A stretch of 64,000 nucleotides of DNA, taken from assembly GCA_001792895.1 (NCBI GenBank), contig MARA01000054.1, forward strand, positions 62,001 through 126,000. Direction: 5' to 3'. A program made the position numbers and the translations under genes. Shown here one piece after another: positions 9,928 to 20,826 of the stretch. Numbering within the stretch: the first letter of the stretch is position 1; every line of letters begins with the position of its first letter. This DNA is from Lentinus brumalis. Its lineage: Eukaryota > Basidiomycota > Agaricomycetes > Polyporales > Polyporaceae. The notes under the pieces were generated by a model. It was given only the letters and a program-made list of their open reading frames with translations, searched no databases and was not told the DNA's origin.

Positions 9928-12762
9928 CTATACTTCCAAGTCGTTCGCCTTCTCCAACACCTCCTTCTCAATGGACGGCTCGCCAAGGACGGGCGCTGCG
10001 GCACCCCGAGTTGCGGTCTCGCCCTTCTCGCTGACGGGCGCGATGGGCCCGGGGTTGGCGGCGAGGCCAGCCTGTCCTTGTGCCTCGGCCTCGCCGAGGT
10101 TGGCTTGTAGCTTGTTCTCGGCTTTGCGTACTACGACACGCTTGAGCGTGTACCCGCGGAGGAACAGCACTGTGTGAGGTTGCGAGGTTGTCAGCGGTAG
10201 TCGTTTGCAGCTACGATCTGCAATGGAAGCGTACCACATATGAAACCGGCACCCAACATCGGCGTCATAACGAGCCAGATGGTGGCGATCGAGCGGGCGT
10301 ATGCGTGCGTCAATGCGACGCGCTCAGCGACATCCTGTCAAGGGCAGCGGATTAGGCACGAGGACATCGGGCAAAAGGAAAATGTTACGCACAGAGAGCT
10401 TCGGGATCTGCCTCACGGCCTGCGTCAAAGCAGACGGCGAGGTGTCGATGTTAACGCTCGGATAGTTGCCACACGTCTGCGCAGTTCCTGTACGATGTCT
10501 GTCAGGATCGTTCTCGCCTACCGTGCACAACTTTGTGCACTTACGCTGGAGATGATCGCCTGGCCGACTGAAATGCCGACAGTGCCACCGATTGACCGGA
10601 TCACCACAAAGGCACCCGTACTTGTTGCCATGTCCTTGAGAGGCATGGCCGCTTGCAGACCGACGAGGGGAGTCTATCGGACGTGAATGGTGAGGGTTGA
10701 ATATGGTCCAAATGAGAACACATACCTGGAACAAGCAGCCCATACCGACGGCGGCAACGAAGGGGTACAAGACTCTCTCCGCACTGGAGGGACGGGGGAT
10801 GTCAGTAAGACTGTACTCCAAGGCTGCTCCGTAACTTACTTATTTGAAGTGTCGTCCAAGGTAATCATAAGACCGTAGCCGAGCGTCATTATGGCCCATG
10901 CCACCCACATTACTGGCCGCCAGCTACCAGTCCGGGAGATAATCTGGCCAACGACGATAGACATCGCGGCACCAACCAGAGAGAAGGGCAGCATCCTGTG
11001 GCATTGAGCGTTGGTGAGTTCGCAATCGAGCAGAACAATTCGCGTGTGACTTACCGGATGCCAGCATTAGTTGCAGAAGAACCAAGCACCTGGAAGTACA
11101 CTGGCAGATAATATGTGCCTGCGAAGGTCGCGAGAGCGTGCAGGAAGGTAGATATCAAGATGAGCCCCGTGGTTCGGGTCTACATAGACAACTGAGACGA
11201 GGTGTTGTAATGAGATTGCAGGTAAAGACTAGACGGACCTTGAAAAGCCGTGGCGGAATGATGGGCGACCGGTTCGTGAGCAGCTCATTCACCGATGCAG
11301 CGATCAAGCATGCGACACCGACGGCGAGGGGTGCGATGGTTTTCGGTGTAGACCCTGCATGCACGGACGTTCAGCACTCCGAAGACTGCGCGAGAAGCCG
11401 TGGCTAAGATGGAACACCCACAGCTCGTCTCGCTGAAGTTGAAACCAAGTAGGATGAGGATGACACCAGCAAAGATGAAGAGCAGTCCCACGAAGTCGAA
11501 TACCGCCAGATGCTCTCTGAACGACCGCCCTTGGTGAGGGTTGAGGTTCAAGAAGAAGAATAGTAAAGCGAAGCCAACAGCGCCAGTGGGCCTAAGTATA
11601 CGTGTGTCGTCAGCGCGCGTTCAACCTCTCGAAAATGGCGAACTACTTGCAGATTGATGAAGAAGCACCTGTTGCGAATAGCAGGTAGTCAGACACGGCA
11701 GTATCCTCGCACCGGAGCGTGAGAGGACTCACCAACGCCAAGAAACATGATCAGCAAAGACCTGAGGATATTCGTCGTGAGTGGTCCGGAAGAGAATACG
11801 TGGTTTGAACGCTTACACCACCGAGGAGCGGTCCTATAACACTGCACGCTGCAGTCAGCGATGTGTGTCGTTGGGCGCGCTGTAAACAGCTTACCTAGCG
11901 ATACCCCAAGTAGCACCAATGTACCCTCCGTACTTGCCACGACTAGGAGCAAACGATCAGCGTATGCGCAGCAAGGCATCCCGGGAGGACACGTACTCTT
12001 GCAGGGAAACGATGTCGGAAATGGTTATCTGTACCAACTGCATGATACCGCCGCCGCCTACACCCTGGACGGCGCGGGCGACGACTAGCCAAGTCATATT
12101 CTGAGCTGCGCCGCACAATGCGGACCCGAGCTGTGGTTCAGGTAAGCTTCGGCATAACCTACAGCACCACAACGGACTCACGAGGAAGATGGCGATAGCC
12201 GCGAAGAGGATGGGCTTGCGGCCTGTGTGGTATCAGCATGGCCGCACACATAGTGACAGAGTGAGCGCACCGATCATGTCGGACAGTTTCCCATAGATGG
12301 GCGACAGCGCTGAGGATGCGAGAAGATATGCACTGAGTCGAAGCGCGCTCAGCGAAGACGACGGGCGGACGATCGGGGTGGCACATACCTTCCAACCCAG
12401 CTGTAGTCCTTGCCGCCTCCCAGTTTTGCGACGATGGTGGGCAGAGCGGTAGACACAATTGTCTGTCAAGAGATGAGAGTTTGGCCCTGAGCCAAAGGGG
12501 AGCGCGTCGGACCGTGGACCGTGGAGCGGCGCCGAACATACCTGATCCAAGGCAGCGAGGAAGACACAGGCCATGAGACCGATGAAAACCAAAGGCATGT
12601 TGTTCTTGGGAAGGACATGCTCCTCGTTGTTCTTCCAATGCGCCTCTGGTTTTACCTCCCTGTCGCCCCTCTCAATAGTATCGGAGGGGGATCCGGCGCA
12701 GGCGGAGCGGCCGTTGTATGTCTCGAGTCGGAGGAGATCTCGTGGTCATGATGAGGAGGCAT
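9928..12762 (-). CDS. MFS multidrug transporter, DHA2-like (14-TM type), 18 exons
   Basis: About 600 aa from 18 small exons, among them 12542-12762, 12399-12462, 12271-12332, 12182-12222, 11997-12130, 11895-11942, 11817-11841, 11733-11761, 11651-11668, 11422-11591 and 11239-11354. Signatures in order: MPLVFIGLMACVFLAALDQ (TM1), TIVSTALPTIVAKLGGGKDY, SAYLLASSALSPIYGKLSD followed by MIGRK (motif A), ARAVQGVGGGGIMQLVQ, YIGATWGIASVIGPLLGG (motif C-like), FADHVSWRWCFFINLPTGA, GFNFSETSW, GTYYLPVYFQVLG. The C-terminal tail is hydrophilic. The DHA2 family exports drugs and small molecules by proton antiport; the substrate here is unknown. One base is apparently missing in the G5 run at 12686-12690, between the ATG at 12762 and TIERGDREVKPEAHW. 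One intron uses a GC donor. A siderophore-type MFS role cannot be excluded, since a ferric reductase is next door. Confidence 0.85.
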
Positions 12763-13581
12763 GTCGGGTATGTGAGAGCACCAAAGGCGTGAAGACGCGG
12801 GATAGAGGTGTCAGAAGTCGCCGGGACAGTGCCTTTGAGTGAGACGGGAAGCAGGACGAGCGGAGGACGGCTGCGAGGACATCTGAGAGGACGAGGATGC
12901 TAGATATCCAGAGACGAGAACGCGCATGACGAATCTGCTGTCAACACCAGCCCTAGTTGCCGAGACGTACACGCCATTGAGATGCCGCACGATACGTCTC
13001 GAGAGCACATCTGTCGTTTTGAAGGTCCACCAGATAGGTTCGCACCCAGTCCAGCAGACGGTCCATACTTTGGTGACAATGACCCATACCCCTCGCATTG
13101 AGTGTTTAATTCTAGGAATGCACGAAGGGACGTACCGCTGCCCCACTTGCGAGAGGGGAGACTTCCGTACTGGCAGCCGGATGCAAGCAAGTCGAAGCTG
13201 CAACCCTTCCGGTCAGCGCTGACCGGAAGCTGTAACCCAGGCCACCCACCGGAGCGCCGGTTGAAGATACGTTTCCTCTTCGTTTGTCCCAGCCAAATAG
13301 TGTTTAAAACTCTCCGCAGATAGAGAGTATTTTTGAGCCTTGGCTGCCACTCCGAAGATTGATCCACGCCGTCGCAGAACTCCTCAGCCCCGTCGGACGA
13401 GCTACAGAACCTCGACCCTCCCCCCATTATCCCGACAGGCTTGTGTACAGACCGATTTGTAAGAGTCACAAGCTTCGAGGTTAGGCCACTTATGTCGTAA
13501 CAAGTATTGATAGTCCGTGGTCAATCCTCCATCCATACAAGTACAACAAGTCATCCAAATCATCCAAGTCGTAACGTCGCC
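12763..13581. promoter_or_regulatory. Upstream region of the MFS gene with a 24-bp perfect palindrome
   Basis: About 0.8 kb between the MFS start and the ferric reductase 3' end, both genes on the minus strand, so it is mainly the MFS promoter. At 13206-13229 lies a perfect 24-base palindrome (arms CTTCCGGTCAGC and its complement) roughly 440 bases upstream of the MFS ATG. It contains CCG-N12-CGG, the layout of an everted zinc-cluster (Zn2Cys6) dimer site. No protein gene is visible. Operator function is inferred. Confidence 0.45.
13206..13229. repeat. 24-bp perfect palindrome
   Basis: The left arm CTTCCGGTCAGC is followed directly by its exact reverse complement with no spacer. It sits in the MFS upstream region and could bind a symmetric dimer or extrude as a cruciform. 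Confidence 0.8.
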
Positions 13582-15965
13582 CTAGATAGCAAACAGCTCC
13601 GTATGCAGCGCGACGCCGCCCAGCTCAACACCCCGTGTCAAGCTCACCCGCGCGACCGCATTGTGCGCCTCCCGCGTCAGCGACTCCGGGCCCGCCGCGC
13701 ACACCGCGACGCCACCCCCGAGCCCGACCCAGCTCAGCCGCGACGACGCAGAGAACCCCAGCGCGCTCTCGTCCGACTCAGTCTCCACCGACTGCGTCTC
13801 GACGTCCACGTCCGCCTTCCCTGATGCTGATGCGGCCATGGACGACGGAGGGGTGACGAGGTCGCGCAGCAGGCCGGTGATGGATGGGCGTGTCGTTGCG
13901 ACAACGTTCATGTTCGGTATTGGCGGGACGTCTTCGGGGTTGCACAGGCAGGTCACGTACACGCTGATGTGGAGGTCGAGAGAGGTGCCTGCCACGGCGT
14001 TCGCGATCTCCATGAGCATCGGCGCAAACCAATGGATAGCGCCTGGAGTCGAATTGTCAGTGCCCATCAAACGCAGTGAGTGACGGAGGACTTACCAAAC
14101 GATCGTATGCACCACGTGAACTCGATCCGGCGCGTCTTCTCTCCGTGCGGACGACCGAGCTTGACGCAGCGTGCGACGATGTCGTCGAGAAGACCGAGTG
14201 TGAAAGTTGCGCCCGATCCACCCGCGATGAGCAGCACGCTCTCGTACTCCCCGAGGTCGACACGGGAGCCACCGTAAGGACCGTCGATCATGACCTGGAC
14301 GGGAACACCGGGCTGCTCGTCCTTCTCTACACGCAGGCGTTCTTGCTCCGTGAGCGCGTACTTGTTGATGGCACCGGTCCAGTCACCTACGACCCGTGCA
14401 GCGAGGGTTATGCTGTTACCGGGAACGCATGACGAGGAGGCAGGCGCGTTCACGATCGTGAGAGGGTGCGACTCAAACACGCGGCCCGAGAAGAATACAC
14501 GCAGGCGGACGTGCTGCCCTGCAACCCAGCCGTCTTCGCAGTCGTGAACGTGGATCTAGCAAAGCGCGTCAGCAAGGAGAACGAACCGGCTAGAGAGAAC
14601 AGACACACCAGAGTCATGTTGCTATCTACTGGGACCAGCGTGGCGTCCTTGACGCGGTAGCGGAACATGCGCAGAAGAATGTCGAAGCCGTAGAAGGCTA
14701 GTGGCGGGAAGATCCAGGGCGAGGCGTAGATCGTGTGATAGCACACGGTGATGTAGAACGCAACGAACCCGAGTACACTACGGCATACGTATGAGCATCG
14801 AGGTAGCGATCTCGTGAGAGAGCGGCACTTACTGAACCACGAAAAACCACTGGTAGAAGAACCGGCGGATCGGCCGGAAGGAGGTAAGGACGAGAACGCA
14901 GAGGACGCCGAAAGCGGCAACCCCGGACGTTTCCTTCTGCTGCCCGAGGATGGGCAGGCCGTAGGAGATGTGGTTGTTGATCCAGAGGGCGCCGTGAACG
15001 GCAGCACCGATGAACATGCCGCGCCCTGACCATCGGTGAATATAGTTGAGCTTCTCGTACCCGTTGCCCGGACCAAGGAGAAGTGAGAGGATCGAGTTCT
15101 TAGTCGCGAAGAGGAAGACGACCGGGAACTGAGCGAGGGCGAGGAAACCTATTAGGATGCGTCAGTAGTCAATTCAGATGTCATCCCCAAGCGAATAATT
15201 GTGATCTCTGGACCCCGCAAGTCTCGCTTGACATCGGGGAAAGCTCGGTCATTCGCGCCTGCCGGTGAGCTCCCGCGCACGGTGTATCATTCCACAACCT
15301 AGAGGGCGCAGACGTGATGGTGATACTGGCAAGCTTCCGTTCGGGCAGGAAAAGGAGCCCAGCGAGCGGGGTGAAATCTCACACAAGACCAAGGGGGTTC
15401 TGTACGGTGATGCTCAAGACAAACTGTACTCACCAGCTCGATTCGGGTTGTCCAAGAGAGGCGCGTGCATCGTAATGCATGCGACAACGAGGGCGAGGTA
15501 AGCTGCGATGACCATCACTGTGCGAACAGGTGAGTACTCCGGAAAACCTGGTAAGGCTATGCGAAGACGTACTCTGGCCCAAATCCAGCTCTACCCCTGG
15601 CAACGTCCACAACGTCGACGACCATAGTGTCTCTACGACGCCCCATATTCTGCGCCTTGTCCTCGGAGGCTTGACATCGACGCCGCCCGTCGGGGCGTAG
15701 TTGCTACCGCGCTCGGTGACGCCGGTGATTGACCCGCGGAAGAGTCGTCGGTTTCTGAAGGCACGAGCGACGTGTGGGACCGAGGCAAGCACGGCGATGC
15801 CAACGCCTGCTGCCCAGATTATCGAGAACTTGCGCTGCCATTTTGGATCCTCGACGTAAGAACTGCAGAAGAGTGAGACAGTGTTGCCGACGTGAATCTA
15901 GCGCGTACTTACTTGTATTGCTGCAAAGCCGTCGGGATGACTGGGGGAGCACCAAAGTCTGTCAT
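13582..15965 (-). CDS. Ferric reductase (FRE/NOX superfamily) transmembrane metalloreductase
   Basis: About seven exons starting at the ATG at 15965 (MTDFGAPPVIPTALQQY). An early TM segment is FSIIWAAGVGIAVLASV, followed by VIAAYLALVVACI. The ferric-reductase core has haem-ligand-type histidines in NYIHRWSGRGMF, GAAVHGALW and VCYHTIYASPW. Then comes an FAD-binding barrel (HVHDCEDGWVAGQHV, HPLTIVNAP) and an NADPH-binding domain (GPYGG, LLIAGGSGATFTLG, WCIRSFG, CAAGPESL). Family knowledge: these proteins carry electrons from cytosolic NADPH across the membrane to reduce extracellular Fe3+ or Cu2+ before uptake. It is divergent from a Ctr copper transporter across a 417-base shared region, and a second Ctr lies 3.5 kb further on, which supports a role in metal acquisition. 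The intron before GFLALAQFPVVFLFA is about 0.27 kb, longer than most. No frameshift was found. Confidence 0.88.
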
Positions 15966-16382
15966 CGTCGTCGAGAGCCGGACGCTCGAGGACGGGTTCG
16001 ATGGGTTTGAGGGTGTCCGAGACGGCGAGGAACAACTTGAGAACCAGCTGTGTCCATAGCCTTGAGTATCAGCGGAGAGTTTTTCCACGATATTTGGCTG
16101 CTACAAACACAGTGGAAAAGTCTTTTTCACCGGCGCTCGAACCGGGGTAACGAAGCGCTGGTCGACTTGCCTGCGTCCTGCCTCTCCGCTCGGGAGGCTC
16201 CCTTCTCGCAAGCTTGGCACCACCCCAATTACCAGTAATGATCGATTAATTTGCCAGAGGTACAGTGTCTTGTTGCATCTGTCTGGGCTGTCTGGCGAGC
16301 CATAAAACGCAAGGATGCGCTCTCGAGTGCGGTTGTCCTTGACCGACATCGCGAACTCTTCTGTGCCAACCTTGTCACCGCC
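15966..16382. promoter_or_regulatory. Divergent promoter region between ferric reductase and Ctr gene
   Basis: 417 bases separate the two start codons. TTTTCCAC at 16081-16088 and its exact complement GTGGAAAA at 16112-16119 form an 8-base inverted repeat with a 23-base spacer, which contains TTTGGCTGCT. An AT-richer patch (ATGATCGATTAATTTG) lies near 16240-16255. Shared control by a metal-sensing factor is inferred from the arrangement; no known copper- or iron-response element was matched with certainty. Confidence 0.5.
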
Positions 16383-17159
16383 ATGGATATGTCAGGAATG
16401 TCTTCGCACACGGCCACGGCCACGTCGGCCTCCGCGAGCGCGACTGGCGCCGCCATGAGCATGGGAGGTATGGGCGGCAGCAGCTCGTGCAAGATCTCGG
16501 TGAGTGCTGCAACCACGGTCGACAGGGCTGGTTGACATCTTCCTCCCACAGATGCTGTGGAACTGGTACACGGTCGACAGCTGTTTCATCGCCCGGTCCT
16601 GGCACGTCACCAGCAGAGGCGCCTTCGCCGGCTCCTGCATCGGTGTCATCTTCCTCGTGATCGCTCTCGAGCTCCTTCGCCGCCTTCAGCGCGAGTTCGA
16701 CCGGTACCTCCACCGCGTGAATGGCACGGCGGCCGCATCATGTTGCTCCACGGGTATGGCGGACGGCAGCGACGTAGCCAGCAACAAGGGCCTCGGCGTA
16801 TTTGTCCCGACGCTCGTGCGCAACTCGGGTGTCGGACGTCTTAGGCTGTTGCAGCAGCTGGCTCGTGCAGCGCTCTTCACGGTGCAGTTCGCCGTCGGGT
16901 ACTTCGTGATGTTGCTGGCCATGTATTACAACGGTACGTTCACCGCCTCCTCCCTTGATCTCACAGGATGCCCATGGCGTTGCGCAGGCTACATCATCAT
17001 ATGCATCTTCATCGGCGCGTTCCTCGGCGCCGCGATGTTCCAGTGGGACACCTATTACGCCTGCAACGAGTAAGAGCTCTCTCCGTTTCGTGAGCGAACG
17101 TGGGTCCTGACTTTCCTTCCTCTAGCGGTCCTGAGACACGGGATTCTTGCTGCAACTGA
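16383..17159 (+). CDS. Ctr-family high-affinity copper transporter, copy 1
   Basis: Exons 16383-16499, 16552-16933, about 17008-17069, and probably 17126-17159. The N-terminus is extracellular and Met-rich (MDMSGM, AAMSMGGMGG), the Mets motif that captures Cu(I). TM1 follows LWNWYTVDSCFIARSWHVTS; a cytosolic loop follows; TM2 carries the MxxxM selectivity motif (MLLAM); TM3 is IIICIFIGAFLGAAM. Ctr proteins work as trimers at the plasma membrane or vacuole. The coding sequence could end at the TAA at 17071-17073. However, a clean donor at 17070 and acceptor at 17125 add DGPETRDSCCN, a Cys-Cys tail typical of copper-handling C-termini, so I prefer the longer form. It is divergent from the ferric reductase, which could supply Cu(I). 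Confidence 0.88.
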
Positions 17160-17493
17160 CAATCATCTCGTCCATCACGCGTCCGGTGCGGTACGTCGTC
17201 GTGCACCGGGCTCCGGGAAATATGGGATATGTCTGTACGCGTTCGCTCAGCGTTCTGCATGTATATACCTGAGTGACCGCACAATGAATCAGAGCAGCAT
17301 GTCACACTCATCCTGCATGGTGAATCGTGGCTTGCACGAGACTATGAATCCCTCAATCATCTACCGCTCGTGCTATGAGCAATCAGAGCACGCACTTAGG
17401 CGTCGTCCAATTGAGCAACCGGTCCTAAATCATGTCGGGCAAGTAGTCAGATGAATCATAGGCGCAACGATTACGACTATTCGAATCCGCACC
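17160..17493. other. Convergent spacer
   Basis: About 0.33 kb between the 3' ends of the Ctr gene and the NADAR gene. Nothing recognised beyond the expected 3' UTRs. Confidence 0.4.
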
Positions 17494-18264
17494 TCACGAC
17501 GCCTCCTCCCGACCCTCAGCCGTCTCCTCACTATGTGTAGCGCTCCCGTCCTCCCCCTCCAGCCTCAAGATCCTCCTCGCCTCCCCCAACGCCCTCCCCA
17601 ACAAATTCATCCCCCACCCCTCCCTCCCCTCCGCACCCACACACATCTCCGCCGCCCTCCGCGCCCCCACCCCCACGCCCCACACCCGGTCCATCGGGCT
17701 CGCCTCCACCAGCTCCCGCTCGCCCGTCCCCAACAGCAGCGCGCGCAGATCCGCGTGCTGCCGGAACTTGTGCAGCGAGCCCGCGAGCACGATCCGCTCG
17801 CGCTCGCGCGCCCACCTCCCCTCGTCAAAGTTGCGCACCTTGCGCCCGAGCGCCTTCACTTCCTTGGGCCCGGGGATGCGCGTCCGGGGTGCCTTGGTCG
17901 TGCTCGCTTTGATCGTGCTCGTCGCGGTCGTGTTCGTCCTGGACCGCGATGGGCGCGAGCGCGTAGTGCGCACGGGACCACCTTCGGTAGACACGGCCGA
18001 GGCGGACTGCGTAGGGTTCGGAGGAGACACAGACTTGTCAGAGGCAGGAAGCCCGACGATGCGCTCGAAGATCTCCTGGTCCCCAAACAGGAGTGCCTTC
18101 TGTCCCATCATCCAGTGCTCCGCGGTCGTGAACGTGACGTCGCGGTCCTCACCGTCGGGAAGAGTGACGCGCGCGGAGAAGGGCGACTTGTACCACTGCG
18201 ACGCCCACCCGTGCGGCTGCTCGGGCTTCCAGAAGAATACGAAGTCCTCAGCAGTGCGGGCCAT
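17494..18264 (-). CDS. NADAR-domain (YbiA-like) N-glycosidase
   Basis: Single exon, 256 aa. The N-terminal half-domain (EDFVFFWKPEQPHGWASQWY, FTTAEHWMMGQKALLFGD) and C-terminal half-domain (VRNFDEGRWARERERIVLAG, KFRQHADLRALLLGTGERE, LVEASPMDRVWGVGVG, NLLGRALGEAR) match the NADAR/YbiA family. They are separated by a Ser/Thr/Arg-rich insert of about 60 residues. Family knowledge: YbiA-type enzymes hydrolyse the N-glycosidic bond of early riboflavin-pathway intermediates that are reactive, and some NADAR domains act on ADP-ribose derivatives. The conserved Glu in the TAEHWMM segment is the expected catalytic region. It is the only intronless larger gene in this part of the window and lies between the two Ctr genes; whether that position has functional meaning is unknown. 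Confidence 0.88.
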   Translation of the reverse strand: MARTAEDFVFFWKPEQPHGWASQWYKSPFSARVTLPDGEDRDVTFTTAEHWMMGQKALLFGDQEIFERIVGLPASDKSVSPPNPTQSASAVSTEGGPVRTTRSRPSRSRTNTTATSTIKASTTKAPRTRIPGPKEVKALGRKVRNFDEGRWARERERIVLAGSLHKFRQHADLRALLLGTGERELVEASPMDRVWGVGVGARRAAEMCVGAEGREGWGMNLLGRALGEARRILRLEGEDGSATHSEETAEGREEAS

Positions 18265-18543
18265 GTCGTGATGCTCAGAGGTGATCGTCGAATGGGAGCG
18301 GCTCCCACATTACCAGAGGACCCAGGGAATTTATGAGGCCTGCGGAGGGACTGTTGTCGAGTCAGGCGGGCGAAGTCTTGACAGCGGTAGGCTTGCACAG
18401 CCTACGCGGTCCCGCCGACAGTCATGCGCATGGAAAACAGGTCATCGTCGTATAGGACAGTTAGCACATATAGAAGTACATATCCAGTCATCAGTCCTAG
18501 TAGTCGTAAAGTGAGAGAATAGCAGGTTGCCGGTGACTCCGAA

Positions 18544-19436
18544 TCAGTGGTGCCCAGCGTGGCTGGCGAACCGCCCGAACAGGGTCTCCCCTACGCCCAA
18601 GCCGACCACGATAGAGATGATGAACGCCGCTTGGAATGTCCTGAGCGGAAGTATCAGCATGCAAGCTCGAGCAGACGGATACGTCGAACGACGTACATGA
18701 CGACCAGCATTATAGCAAAGTGCAGGGCGGATTGAACGGCATGGATGATGCCCCGAGTGACATCGTGGGACAAGATGAAGGGTGGGCCGCTACGCATGGT
18801 GACTGCGTCGCGAACGCGGCCGGGGAAGGCGGTAGACGACTTCTTGGAAGATGGGAGGTTAAGTCTGTCGGCTTGAGCGATCTGAGCCCTGCGGAGACGT
18901 GTGATATCAGCACAACATTCAATGGTCAAGGAACGCCGAACGTAAGGAGAATACAAGGAGCACATAGAGCAGCAACACATGAAACTGGCGACGTCCTTTG
19001 ACAGAGCGGCGATCGTCAAACACCGAGCAACAGAATGTATGACACTGCTACATCGACACGCTGCCTCTGGCAAAGAATCGGACAGATGCGACGAAGTAAC
19101 ATATATCATAAAACGGTGAACATACCTCTTACTCCAGTGCGCCTCCATAACAGCCCGACACGCCGCAATCCACCTATCCACCATTGCCAACAAGAACAGG
19201 CCAATACATGTCCCGACCATCGCGCCGGTGCTCGAGGGTACCCATCCGTAAAACCAGAGGATGTCTCCGGGCGTGAAGTGCAGCCAAGGAAGCATCTGGC
19301 CCTCCGACAGATCCATGGACCCGTCCATGCTCATGTCCATGCCGTTGCTGTGGGCACGCGCCGTGATCGAAAGACCGGCGACGACGCAAAGAGCGAGTAG
19401 CATTGAAGAGGGGCGGTTTTGACAACGAGACGCCAT
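18544..19436 (-). CDS. Ctr-family copper transporter, copy 2
   Basis: Three exons: 19136-19436, a middle exon ending near 18692, and a last exon ending at the TGA at 18544-18546. Seen: a probable signal peptide (SSMLLALCVVAGLSITARA), a Met/His/Asp cluster (HSNGMDMSMDGSMDLS), TM1 after FTPGDILWFYGW (GAMVGTCIGLFLLAMVD), and TM2 with MxxxM (FAIMLVVM). TM3 has closely spaced glycines (IISIVVGLGVGETLFGRF), and the His-rich end is SHAGHH. The signal peptide and distinct tail separate it from copy 1 (which ends in Cys-Cys), so the two may differ in location or affinity. All splice phases agree. The spacing of the Mets motif and both signature TM motifs makes the family assignment secure. Confidence 0.88.
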
Positions 19437-20826
19437 TGTGGAGGGAGGGCAAGGCCAAGGGACGGTGGTGGAAGCGGCGAGGACTCGGAGGGGCCAAATG
19501 TGAAAACGATAAGACGGTTACCGCGGCTTACGTAATCAGGACAAACAAACATAAATCTTCGGTCGCTCGTCACCAGACGAACGTTTCACAGTTTCCGAAA
19601 CGTCTCACAGCCGCTGGCGAAAAGTCGGAAGACCATCGCCGCCATCGCCGGGTCTATCACAAAGTCTGGGAAGAGAAGAAGGAAGGGGTTGTCGGCGAAG
19701 AGTAGAGGACGCCACCTGTACCGGAAGCACGAATGGGGTCGCCGATAATCGTCATGAGTCGTCATGGGGTGCTCTACGATGGCCGGACATGGCCGCGTAG
19801 GTGCTGCGGTTCCCGAGTCAGCGCCGAGTGTGCGAAGCGTTCCCCGAGCCAGGATGATTTAGGGCTGGTGGCGACGTACGGTCGTCCCCTGATGGTGATG
19901 ACAGTGTGCCGAGTTACATGACAGGGTCCAGACGAGTCCCGAACATGTCCAGGGGTCGTCCAAGCAGATTGGGGAAGCCAAGACGGCCAGCACAAGCCCG
20001 AGGGACCTCATCGATGATGTTACGGGTCATGGCGCTATTGACTTGTGATCTTCTTGGTGACCCAGTCGACAATCCGGCGAGCGAGGAGATCAACTTGCGT
20101 GAGGTGCAGGTCCGCGACAAGATGGAGAAAAGTGGTCCTGGCGAAAAGTCGTCCTGCGGCCAAAAGGAAAGGCGCGCGGAAAGCAGGCGCCGAGCGCTAG
20201 AACGAGGCCCTGGAAAGAAGGTCGTCCTGCACGGCAGAGTCTGGGATGGACTCCGGTGTGACAGACGCATCTGAATCGCAATGATGGTAAGTAAAGCAAG
20301 CTATATGCGCAGATGATACGCGCATATAGCCTTAGAAAGTACGAATAACCACTGCCGGATTTCGCGAGGGTTTCCTCTCACCCAGCAGGGCGTGTTGAGC
20401 TGTACGACGCACCTGCGAACCCAACGAGTGTCTCAAATGCCCCTCTAGCAGCCCTCACATATGCCCCGCTGTTGACTCTGCTCGCAATCTTTCGCCCACC
20501 CCGCATCATCCACCACGTCAATCTTGCGACCCAGAGAGAGTTGAAGACGACATCGAGCTTGTTGAGGATACCTCCCACTCGACGCCGCCCTCATACGAGC
20601 TCGATATATGCGCATATAGCCAGTTGTGAGGGTGTGGAGGACGGTGAAGGGACAAAACAAGGGGAGCGGGACGGGAGAGCAGATGGGGGATGGAGGGAAA
20701 GACGCGAATCTTGCGGCATTTTGGCGATGAGGCAATTCGCCCATTGGCTGGTGGGCAATCAGTCGGAGATCATTTGTTCAGCGCCAGAGGTATGTCGGAG
20801 CTGAACCCGTTTGATGCTCCGCCGGA
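19437..20826. promoter_or_regulatory. Intergenic region with direct and inverted repeats
   Basis: About 1.4 kb between divergent genes (Ctr copy 2 and the hydrolase). Upstream of the Ctr start, ACGTTTCACAG (near 19580) recurs as ACGTCTCACAG (near 19600). Near the hydrolase, GCTATATGCGC at 20300-20310 pairs with GCGCATATAGC at 20320-20330, and the same half-site recurs at 20610-20620 inside a 14-base palindrome. No protein gene was recognised; the open frame 19906-20274 is random in character. Confidence 0.45.
20300..20330. repeat. 11-bp perfect inverted repeat, 9-base spacer
   Basis: The arms GCTATATGCGC and GCGCATATAGC are exact complements. A third copy of the half-site lies at 20610-20620, within the palindrome TATATGCGCATATA at 20605-20618. 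Both are within about 530 bases of the hydrolase start codon. Confidence 0.75.

Noticed and set aside
17533..18336. 267-codon plus-strand frame opposite the NADAR gene
   Set aside because: It is the antisense shadow of the clear NADAR protein, rich in His/Pro/Arg.
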